A stretch of 7,640 nt of DNA from assembly GCA_026193435.1 (NCBI GenBank), contig JAPHUN010000319.1:1-7640 (forward strand). The letters run 5' to 3'. A program made the translations under genes and the position numbers. This document shows, piece after piece, positions 1 through 4,656 of the stretch (positions within the stretch are counted from its first letter, which is position 1; the number at the start of each line of letters is the position of its first letter). The notes under the pieces are model-generated. The model was given only the letters and a program-made list of their open reading frames with translations, made no database searches and was not told the DNA's origin. This DNA comes from Chlorobium sp. (lineage in GTDB: Bacteria > Bacteroidota > Chlorobiia > Chlorobiales > Chlorobiaceae).

Positions 1-511
1 ACTGTATGGCCATGGAGGCATACTTCCGCATCTCAAGGATATTCCACTGCGGAGCCGGTGTCCTGGAAATATCCGCAAACACATCAGCGACATAAAGTCT
101 TTGCAGAACGCCGCCGTCCAGATCTTCGAGAAATTGAGGAAGAGTAAGCTCGGCTTCATTGAGCACAAAATGATCGACACCCGGAAACTGCTCGTGTTCG
201 GAAGTAAACAACGGTCCGCCAGCAACAACTTTTACACCGGCACGTTTGCAGCGATCTATAATCTCCCTTGCAGAACGCTGCTGAACCGCCATCGCACTGA
301 CAAACGCCATATCTGCCCATGAAAGATCATTTGTTTTGAGCGGCCTTACGTTAAGATCAACAAGCCTGCGCTCCCAGTTTCCGGGAAGCATCGACGCGAC
401 GGTAAGCATACCCAAAGGAGGGAGGGCTGCCTTTTTTCCGACGAATTTCAGGGCGTGTTTGAAGCTCCAGAACGTATCGGGAAACTCCGGGTAGATAAGC
501 AGAATTTTCAT
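1..511 (-). CDS. B12-binding radical SAM protein, N-terminal part (runs off left edge)
   Basis: The first 170 residues of a protein that continues beyond the window. It begins MKILLIYPEFPDTFW and carries PPLGMLTVASMLP (about residues 31-43) and VVAGGPLFTS (about 95-104), the pattern of the Rossmann-like cobalamin-binding domain in front of radical SAM enzymes. NEAE (about 118-121) sits where relatives have a GEGE-like motif, and the piece ends in PAPQWNILEMRKYASMAIQ, just before the expected CxxxCxxC iron-sulfur motif, which is outside the window. Known relatives (BchE, BchQ/BchR, HpnP and the DUF4070 group) act in bacteriochlorophyll or hopanoid modification; which of these it is cannot be told from this part. 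Start ATG at 511-509 is preceded by AGGAAGGGG (529-521) at 9-base spacing. It lies downstream of the small membrane peptide gene on the same strand, with 270 bases between. Confidence 0.85.
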   Translation of the reverse strand, partial: MKILLIYPEFPDTFWSFKHALKFVGKKAALPPLGMLTVASMLPGNWERRLVDLNVRPLKTNDLSWADMAFVSAMAVQQRSAREIIDRCKRAGVKVVAGGPLFTSEHEQFPGVDHFVLNEAELTLPQFLEDLDGGVLQRLYVADVFADISRTPAPQWNILEMRKYASMAIQ

Positions 512-756
512 TGCAGTATTCCCCTTCCTAAGTAATATAAACCAGCATGTACCTCTACATCACATAATCCACCCCATAGAAAAGAAGAAGCATTTTTTCA
601 GGATCTCCGCGTCCTGTCGAGTTCAGTCGTGAAACCCGCCTATCGGTCAAAAATAATACCGCCGATTCCGGTCATTTTCATACATACTATCATCCAATAA
701 CCATCGGGAGGGATCTGCCTCCGGATCAGCGGGAAACGTCTGTTCTCATCTGTTGG

Positions 757-777
757 AAAAAGCCCAGCCTGCTCTTT
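757..777 (-). terminator. Probable intrinsic terminator after the small membrane peptide gene
   Basis: Reading the minus strand just after the TAA at 784-782, AAAGAGC pairs with GCTTTTT (7 bp with one G-T) around a 7-base loop, and the 3' arm is itself the T-run. It is a weak, AU-rich stem, but position and polarity fit the end of the 48-residue gene. Confidence 0.45.
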
Positions 778-781
778 ATTA

Positions 782-928
782 TTAGATCCTTCGTCCCTGA
801 ATGACACGGATCACAATGACAATAATCGCAATGACCAGAAGGGCATGAATAAGCCCCCCCATCGTGTAGGAACTGACGAGACCCAAAAGCCACAGAATCA
901 GCAGGATAATTGCAATTGTTTCCAGCAT
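782..928 (-). CDS. Lmo0937-family small membrane protein (48 aa)
   Basis: A 48-residue hydrophobic peptide, MLETIAIILLILWLLGL..., with two likely membrane helices (about residues 3-19 and 24-41) separated by SYTMGG and ending in the basic tail RVIQGRR. This is the pattern of the short Lmo0937/DUF5670 family, found across many bacteria with no established function. The start was set at ATG 928-926 because GGAG lies 8 bases upstream (ACGGAGAATTCAAG-ATG) and because family members begin MLETI. A longer reading from 967 adds 13 unlike residues and has no ribosome binding site. It seems to be a single-gene unit, with its own candidate promoter (964-991) and terminator (757-777). Confidence 0.85.
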   Translation of the reverse strand: MLETIAIILLILWLLGLVSSYTMGGLIHALLVIAIIVIVIRVIQGRRI

Positions 929-963
929 CTTGAATTCTCCGTTTAATTGAAAAGACTCATGTA

Positions 964-991
964 GCAATAAAATTCATATTGATCACGTCAA
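964..991 (-). promoter_or_regulatory. Candidate sigma70 promoter for the small membrane protein
   Basis: On the minus strand TTGACG (991-986) is separated by 16 bases from TATTGC (969-964). Transcription would start near 957, leaving a leader of about 29 bases before the ATG at 928. The -35 is good and the -10 is poor. Confidence 0.35.
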
Positions 992-1335
992 AGAACCGGA
1001 TTGATTTCCATCTATGCTTTATATAACAAAGCAACAAAAATAAAAGTTTACTTCTCACTTCGGGTAGTCGCACACCGTTTCTTTCAACCATGCCGCTTAT
1101 GCCGCGTCCTGAAACCATGATATTAGAATTAGACGAGGATGGAAAAAGGCAGGGCTCAAGCCTCGACCGAGCCAGAGCCACTCTTGTGACACACTATCGA
1201 GATTGATGAGAAAGCATCAGGAAATTCGCGCTTCGACACGAGCGCAGAAAGGAAAACCCAGCGGCCCTATGTGAAAAAATGAAGGATGAGTAGCGAAAGG
1301 GAAGCGCCTAAAAAGGAACAGGCAAACATACTCTT

Positions 1336-1353
1336 ACAAAACGATCGTTTTGT
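1336..1353. promoter_or_regulatory. 18-bp perfect palindrome, possible operator
   Basis: ACAAAACGATCGTTTTGT is perfectly self-complementary. It lies about 60 bases past the stop of the beta-lactamase gene and about 350 bases before the small membrane protein gene. It has no loop spacer and is AT-rich at both ends. That is more like a dimeric-protein binding site than a terminator, though a weak hairpin role downstream of the beta-lactamase cannot be excluded. Confidence 0.4.
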
Positions 1354-1412
1354 GAGCAGGAATAGGAATACACCATATATTAAGACACTTCTGACACTCC
1401 CAAGGAAGCAAT

Positions 1413-2201
1413 CTACAGCAACCCTTTCGCCTTCAGCACATCCTCCACGATCTCCCGCGTAACGATTCCCGACGGCTTCTCCCCACCGGTGATGTTGCAG
1501 GCAAAAACGTAGACCTCTCCCCCGCTTTCCACGAACCCCACGAACCATCCCAGGTTCCACTTTCCTTCAGCATCCATTCCCGAACCGGTTTTCCCATACA
1601 GGGTGCCTTTCGAGGTTTCCGCCACCTTCATAATGTCGCGCAGAATAGTGATATTCTTTTTCGAAAAAGGCAGCTTTCCGTCAAGCAGTCTGTTGAGTAG
1701 CGCGACCTGCTCGTCCGCGCTGATTGTGATTGATGTTTTCCCATCGCGGGGAAGCCAGAACGTGTCGACCCCGGATGAAATGTCCCCGGTTCCGTAACCG
1801 ATTTTGTCGATATATGTTTTCATGCGTTCAGGCCCTGTCTGACGCGCAAGAATCTGATAGGCCGGAACCGCCGAGACACGGAACGCTTCACGAAGTGACA
1901 GATCTTTGTTCCATGCCTCGTAACTGCGACGTACCCCGTCCCATGTGTACCAGGGATCATCCGGCCCCTCGATCAGGCCGAGTTCCAGACCGATAAGCGT
2001 GTTGTAGATCTTGAAAGTTGAACAGGGAGCAAGGCGCTGTGCGGAACGGAGAGTGTCAACGGATATCGTTTCCCCTGAAGAACGGCTGTAGATCACAAAA
2101 GCGGTATCGTACCCTTTGAGAAGTGATTTGTCGATATCCTGTGTACAGGACTGCTGCGGCAACAGGAGAAAAAGAATAAGCAGAAGTTTCAGTCCGTTCA
2201 T
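1413..2201 (-). CDS. Class D (OXA-type) beta-lactamase family protein
   Basis: A 262-residue protein, the usual length for class D serine beta-lactamases, which hydrolyse beta-lactams in the periplasm through an acyl-serine and a carbamylated lysine. Visible motifs in order: N-terminal signal segment (1-18) ending QQSC, a poor lipobox; STFK at 61-64 with catalytic Ser61 and Lys64; SAV at 110-112 (the SxV motif); YGT at 136-138, where most class D enzymes have YGN; KTG at 204-206; and WFVG at 219-222. All catalytic residues are present, so it is probably an active penicillin-recognising enzyme. The substrate range cannot be predicted, and a BlaR-like sensor role is unlikely without a fused membrane domain. 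Start ATG 2201-2199 has only a weak GAAG upstream. It is last in a same-strand block after the dehydrogenase and GyrI-like genes, with a 70-base gap holding an 8-bp tandem array. Confidence 0.92.
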   Translation of the reverse strand: MNGLKLLLILFLLLPQQSCTQDIDKSLLKGYDTAFVIYSRSSGETISVDTLRSAQRLAPCSTFKIYNTLIGLELGLIEGPDDPWYTWDGVRRSYEAWNKDLSLREAFRVSAVPAYQILARQTGPERMKTYIDKIGYGTGDISSGVDTFWLPRDGKTSITISADEQVALLNRLLDGKLPFSKKNITILRDIMKVAETSKGTLYGKTGSGMDAEGKWNLGWFVGFVESGGEVYVFACNITGGEKPSGIVTREIVEDVLKAKGLL

Positions 2202-2220
2202 AGTCGCAGCATCTTCAAAG

Positions 2221-2252
2221 ATTGTTGAACTGTTGATGTGTTGAATCGTTGA
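2221..2252. repeat. Degenerate 8-bp tandem repeat (NNNGTTGA x4) in the beta-lactamase leader
   Basis: Four successive 8-base units share GTTGA on the plus strand: ATTGTTGA, ACTGTTGA, TGTGTTGA and ATCGTTGA. They are followed by GTTGTTTT, a possible degenerate fifth. On the coding strand of the beta-lactamase this reads as TCAAC repeats ending 20 bases upstream of its ATG. It could be a slipped-strand-derived array or a repeated protein binding site. Confidence 0.7.
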
Positions 2253-2271
2253 GTTGTTTTGTCAGATGAAT

Positions 2272-2883
2272 TTACGAAAACGGCTGCCGGATAACGGTTT
2301 TCCATTTTGCCGGATCGGCGCGGCGGATGTCGCTGAGGTAGATCTCGTGATGTTTGCCCCTGCGCTCTTTCCCGCTCTCTTCTATGAATGTATGCACCTT
2401 TTCAATCGTCGGTCCCTCTTCAGAAAACGGCCCGATATGCATGATTTGCGCTGCTTCACCTTCTTCAAACGACTCAAAACGAAGCCTGGACAGCGACACG
2501 GGATTCTTTTTTTCCCGGACTTGTTCAATCGCCTCTTCAACCATAGTTGGGGAAATAAATTCCGGCTGCATGATCATCAGCGTCCATTTCCACTCCTCCT
2601 TGCGATCAACCGAGAACGCTGACATGTCGTCCGCCCACCACAACCCCTCCAGCGGCAGCACACCATAGTCCATCTCCATCTCTCCTTTTTTCACCATGAA
2701 CTTCAGTGCATAGGCTACCGGATACAGTGCATCTATCGCATCCTTGAACTCCTGAGAAGTATTCGGATCGCCTTTTCCGTCGATCATCAGGAAATTCATT
2801 GCAGGAACCGTCACGCTCTCCACGGTTTTTGCCGATGGTTTGAAGAGGTGTTTGAGGTCTTTTTTGAAATCAATCTTTTTCAT
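2272..2883 (-). CDS. GyrI-like small-molecule-binding domain protein (203 aa)
   Basis: A 203-residue soluble protein beginning MKKIDFKKDLKHLFKPSAK. Landmarks typical of this stand-alone GyrI-like group are MNFLMIDGKGDPNTSQEF (29-46), YGVLPLEGLWW (73-83), the MQPEFI segment (105-110), HIGPFSEEGPTIEKVH (149-164) and HHEIYLSDIRRA (178-189). The fold (SHV/GyrI, related to effector domains of MerR and AraC regulators) binds small hydrophobic or cationic molecules. No DNA-binding domain is present, so it is unlikely to be a regulator itself; binding or hydrolysis of a xenobiotic is a possibility. ATG 2883-2881 was chosen because AAAGG lies 7 bases upstream and the family starts there. A GTG at 2898 would overlap the preceding stop as GTGA but lacks a Shine-Dalgarno site. 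It follows the dehydrogenase by 11 bases and is very probably co-transcribed with it. Confidence 0.88.
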   Translation of the reverse strand: MKKIDFKKDLKHLFKPSAKTVESVTVPAMNFLMIDGKGDPNTSQEFKDAIDALYPVAYALKFMVKKGEMEMDYGVLPLEGLWWADDMSAFSVDRKEEWKWTLMIMQPEFISPTMVEEAIEQVREKKNPVSLSRLRFESFEEGEAAQIMHIGPFSEEGPTIEKVHTFIEESGKERRGKHHEIYLSDIRRADPAKWKTVIRQPFS

Positions 2884-2894
2884 GGTCCAGCCTT

Positions 2895-3860
2895 TCACAT
2901 CGTGATAACAATTTTCCCGGCAGCATGACCAGATTCATAGTAGCTATAAGCGTCACTGATCTGATCCAGCGAAAACGTTTTGGTTATAGTTGGCTTTATC
3001 GTTCCTTCCTCTGCCATTTTTTTAACCTCCTGCAACGTCTTTTGGTCCGCCATGTACATGAGTATGGAAAACTTTTGGCGGCTGAACAGATAGAGGAGCG
3101 GGCCGGTGGTGAAGGCATTGCTGAACTGTTTCATGCTGCCGCCAATATTCACATACGTGCCGGTCGGGGTCAGCTTTTTTTTGAAATCGGACATGGAATG
3201 TGTCCCGGCAATCCCAAGGACCAGGTCATATGCATTATCGTTGTCTCTAAAATCTTCAGTTGTATAGTCAATAATATGGTCTGCTCCCATGGATCGAACA
3301 AATCCAGCCTTTTTCCCGGAACAAACTGCAGTAACTTCCGCCCCGAATGATTTGGCGATCTGTACAGCAAACGGCCCGACGCTGCCGGTAGATCCGACTA
3401 TCAGCACGTTTTGTCCGGGCTGAATATTGCCTTTTTTCAACCCGGACAAGGCAGTACACGCCGCCAGCGGAAGGGTTGCCGTTTTTTCATAAGAGAGGTT
3501 AACGGGTTTTGGGACAATCACTTTGCTGTTGACCGTAACATACTCCGCAAATGCTCCAAAGCCGGAATCTGCTGCGTCACCCATAACCTCATCGCCCGGC
3601 TTGAATCTGGTCACCTGTTTTCCGACCTTCTCAATAACACCGGAAACGTCCCCTCCGGGAACATGTTTCTTTGGTGAATTCAAACCGGAGAACGCCCTGA
3701 TAAAGAAAGGCTCTCCTTTAACGTGCCCTACATTTCCAAAATTAAGCGAAGAAGCATGGTTCCTGACAAGCACTTCATGTTCTTCCGGTTCCGGCACAGG
3801 TTGATCCTTAATCATCAGGTGCTCGACAGAGCCATAGTTTTCAAAGTATGCTGCTCGCAT
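2895..3860 (-). CDS. NAD(P)-dependent MDR-family dehydrogenase / quinone-oxidoreductase-like protein
   Basis: A 321-residue medium-chain dehydrogenase/reductase. The N-terminal GroES-like domain (about 1-125) carries VPGGDVSGVIEKVG (67-80) and FKPGDEVMG (86-94). The nucleotide-binding Rossmann domain has VLIVGSTGSVGPFAVQIAK (152-170), the glycine-rich loop of the zeta-crystallin/quinone reductase branch. It ends GHAAGKIVITM, the usual C-terminus. No cluster of structural-zinc cysteines is seen, so it is probably a zinc-independent NADPH:quinone or enone reductase; the substrate is unknown. The start was set at ATG 3860-3858, because family proteins begin MRAAYFENYG. The open frame continues upstream to 4007 but that part only translates the terminator and tRNA-derived repeat. 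No good ribosome binding site is present, and the only sequence between the ATG and a terminator-like hairpin is about 43 bases. Confidence 0.88.
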   Translation of the reverse strand: MRAAYFENYGSVEHLMIKDQPVPEPEEHEVLVRNHASSLNFGNVGHVKGEPFFIRAFSGLNSPKKHVPGGDVSGVIEKVGKQVTRFKPGDEVMGDAADSGFGAFAEYVTVNSKVIVPKPVNLSYEKTATLPLAACTALSGLKKGNIQPGQNVLIVGSTGSVGPFAVQIAKSFGAEVTAVCSGKKAGFVRSMGADHIIDYTTEDFRDNDNAYDLVLGIAGTHSMSDFKKKLTPTGTYVNIGGSMKQFSNAFTTGPLLYLFSRQKFSILMYMADQKTLQEVKKMAEEGTIKPTITKTFSLDQISDAYSYYESGHAAGKIVITM

Positions 3861-3900
3861 AAGTTTGGCGGGTTGTAGGTTGGTGAAGCCAATACAATAA

Positions 3901-3957
3901 AACAAAAAAAGCCTCCGGGTTATCGGAAGCTTTTCTTGCTGCGGAGAGAGAGGGATT
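3901..3957. repeat. 57-bp direct repeat, copy 1 (tRNA-Ser 3' end plus terminator)
   Basis: Identical over 57 bases to 4077-4133, a 176-base offset. It contains the terminator hairpin, the spacer and the last 16 bases of tRNA-Ser(GCT), up to the T-loop. Identity stops exactly inside the T-loop, where this copy continues into repeat unit A while the other continues into the intact tRNA gene. Confidence 0.97.
3904..3930 (-). terminator. Duplicate intrinsic terminator in front of the dehydrogenase gene
   Basis: On the minus strand GCTTCCG (3930-3924) pairs with CGGAGGC (3917-3911) around a 6-base loop, followed by seven T. It is identical to the terminator of tRNA-Ser(GCT). Because it ends only 43 bases before the dehydrogenase ATG, it would stop tRNA-cluster read-through or act as a leader attenuator. 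Confidence 0.8.
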
Positions 3958-4055
3958 GACTCGCTTCGCTCACCCTTCGGGCAGCAGCGCTTCGCGTGCT
4001 GTCTCAATGGCTGACTCCATTGGTCGCCCCTCTTTTCGGGTTCGAACCCCTCTCC
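3942..4055 (-). repeat. tRNA-Ser-framed hairpin repeat, unit A
   Basis: Read on the minus strand, this 114-base unit begins GGAGAGG and ends TCTCTCCG. These are the acceptor-stem halves and discriminator of the neighbouring tRNA-Ser(GCT), but nothing between them is a tRNA body. The interior, in plus-strand order, has GCTTCGC (3963-3969), CCCTTCGGG (3973-3981), CAGCA...TGCTG closing an inner CGC/GCG stem (3982-4001), CAATGG/CCATTG (4005-4010/4017-4022), and a T-arm-like palindrome GGGTTCGAACCC (4038-4049). It has no anticodon arm. The core at 3957-4026 aligns without gaps to 4671-4740 of unit C. Its copy of the tRNA 3' end and terminator suggests it arose from a duplicated tRNA-Ser gene. Function unknown. 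Confidence 0.75.
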
Positions 4056-4076
4056 TTCTTGATTCGATCACCTGAG

Positions 4077-4133
4077 AACAAAAAAAGCCTCCGGGTTATC
4101 GGAAGCTTTTCTTGCTGCGGAGAGAGAGGGATT
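4077..4133. repeat. 57-bp direct repeat, copy 2 (functional tRNA-Ser 3' end plus terminator)
   Basis: Second copy of the block at 3901-3957. Here the repeat continues into the complete tRNA-Ser(GCT), so this is presumably the original context. Confidence 0.97.
4080..4106 (-). terminator. Intrinsic terminator of tRNA-Ser(GCT)
   Basis: Minus-strand hairpin GCTTCCG-ATAACC-CGGAGGC (4106-4087, 7 bp with one G-T) followed by seven T (4086-4080). It starts 12 bases after the tRNA 3' end. Confidence 0.88.
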
Positions 4134-4208
4134 CGAACCCTCGATAGCCCTTGTTAGAACTATGACGGTTTAGCAAACCGTTGCCTTCAGCCGCTCGGCC
4201 ACCTCTCC
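4118..4208 (-). tRNA. tRNA-Ser(GCT)
   Basis: A 91-base class II tRNA. Acceptor GGAGAGG pairs with TCTCTCC (last pair G-T) and the discriminator is G. The D-arm is GCC/GGC. The anticodon stem ACGGT/ACCGT encloses loop TTGCTAA, giving anticodon GCT, which reads AGC and AGU. There is a long variable arm with an ATAG/CTAT stem. The T-arm is GAGGG-TTCGAAT-CCCTC. CCA is not encoded; the 3' flank is CAGC. It is followed by its own terminator and may be co-transcribed with tRNA-Ser(TGA) upstream, since no terminator separates them. Confidence 0.97.
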
Positions 4209-4239
4209 TGCTATATACCTACTTGCTAATGCTCAGGAA

Positions 4240-4257
4240 AGAGGGTTCGAACCCTCT
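4240..4257. repeat. 18-bp palindrome mimicking a tRNA T-arm
   Basis: AGAGGGTTCGAACCCTCT is perfectly self-complementary and contains the tRNA-Ser T-arm sequence GAGGGTTCGAA. It sits between tRNA-Ser(GCT) and unit B. It looks like a T-arm fragment made symmetric, perhaps the remainder of another tRNA relic. Confidence 0.7.
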
Positions 4258-4320
4258 CTCACTGACATCTCTGCTATTCAATGAACACTGTGCTTGTGCA
4301 CTGTTTACCTTCTCCTTCAT

Positions 4321-4429
4321 AGAGAGGGATTGATTCGGCGCTTTGCGCCTCACCCTTCGGGTTGACCTGATGGTCAATCATAGCAACTCGCGCTGCTGTT
4401 CGAACCCTCGATAGCCTAACCACCTCTCC
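4321..4429 (-). pseudogene. tRNA-Ser pseudogene with hairpin insert in its T-loop, unit B
   Basis: On the minus strand this starts GGAGAGGTGG (matching the 5' end of tRNA-Ser(GCT)). It then jumps over the D and anticodon arms to GGCTATCGAGGGTTCG, which is 16 bases identical to the variable-arm end and T-arm of that tRNA. At that point about 69 bases are inserted, after which AATCCCTCTCT resumes the T-arm and acceptor. About 49 bases of tRNA body are missing, so it cannot be a tRNA. The insert (about 4332-4400) has four hairpins: GGCGC/GCGCC (4337-4349), CCC/GGG (4353-4361), TTGACC/GGTCAA (4362-4377) and AGCA/TGCT (4382-4397). It shares TGATTCG and TCACCCTTCGGG with units A and C but is otherwise diverged. 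Confidence 0.85.
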
Positions 4430-4447
4430 TGAGAAAATATGTTCGTG

Positions 4448-4530
4448 CGGAGGATGAGGGACTCGAACCCCCAAGGGCGTAAGCCCGGCAGTTTTCAAGA
4501 CTGCTGCATTACCAATTATGCTAATCCTCC
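4448..4530 (-). tRNA. tRNA-Ser(TGA)
   Basis: An 83-base class II tRNA. Acceptor GGAGGAT pairs perfectly with ATCCTCC and the discriminator is G. The D-arm is GCAT/ATGC. The anticodon stem GCAGT/ACTGC encloses CTTGAAA, giving anticodon TGA, for UCA and, by wobble, other UCN codons. The 15-base variable arm has GGGC/GCCC. The T-arm is GGGGG-TTCGAGT-CCCTC. CCA is not encoded (flank CACG). It lies about 40 bases after a good promoter at 4577-4604, and unit B follows 18 bases downstream in the same transcript direction. Confidence 0.97.
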
Positions 4531-4576
4531 AAACTACTCTGGAAACAGATGTAAAGAACTGTCCCGCAGGGCACAT

Positions 4577-4604
4577 AAGATAAGCAAAGCGTGAAAAAAG
4601 TCAA
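4577..4604 (-). promoter_or_regulatory. Sigma70-type promoter for tRNA-Ser(TGA)
   Basis: On the minus strand TTGACT (4604-4599) and TATCTT (4582-4577) are 16 bases apart, followed by a GC-rich discriminator (GTGCCCTGCGGG), as expected for growth-rate-controlled stable-RNA promoters. The start would be near 4570, leaving a 5' leader of about 40 bases. Confidence 0.65.
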
Positions 4605-4656
4605 AAACAATCGTCAGAAATCAATCTTTGCCGCCGGTTATCCCCTGTCAGGCAAA

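Larger units (their letters stand above)
929..1412. other. Gene-poor intergenic stretch between beta-lactamase and small membrane protein
   Basis: No convincing gene is seen in these 484 bases. They hold the candidate promoter at 964-991 and an 18-bp palindrome at 1336-1353. There are also two GC-rich inverted repeats: GCGCT/AGCGC around 1229-1246, and GGCTC/GAGCC around 1153-1173. A plus-strand ORF at 1090-1206 could encode 38 residues (begins MPLMPRPETMILELDEDG) with a fairly protein-like composition. It has no Shine-Dalgarno sequence and no family that I recognise, so it is not called. A minus-strand frame over 957-1181 looks like chance. Confidence 0.5.

Noticed and set aside
101..322. 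Plus-strand 73-residue ORF
   Set aside because: Shadow of the radical SAM gene, whose minus-strand frame is open from 511 to the edge with clear family motifs.
957..1181. Minus-strand 74-residue ORF upstream of the small membrane protein
   Set aside because: No ribosome binding site, no recognisable domain, overlaps the candidate promoter and looks like chance.
3861..4007. 49-residue N-terminal extension of the dehydrogenase frame
   Set aside because: It translates the duplicated terminator and hairpin unit A, not a protein domain, and family members start at MRAAYFENYG (3860).
4274..4576. Minus-strand 100-residue ORF
   Set aside because: It reads through tRNA-Ser(TGA) and unit B; structure of the RNA gene explains the sequence.
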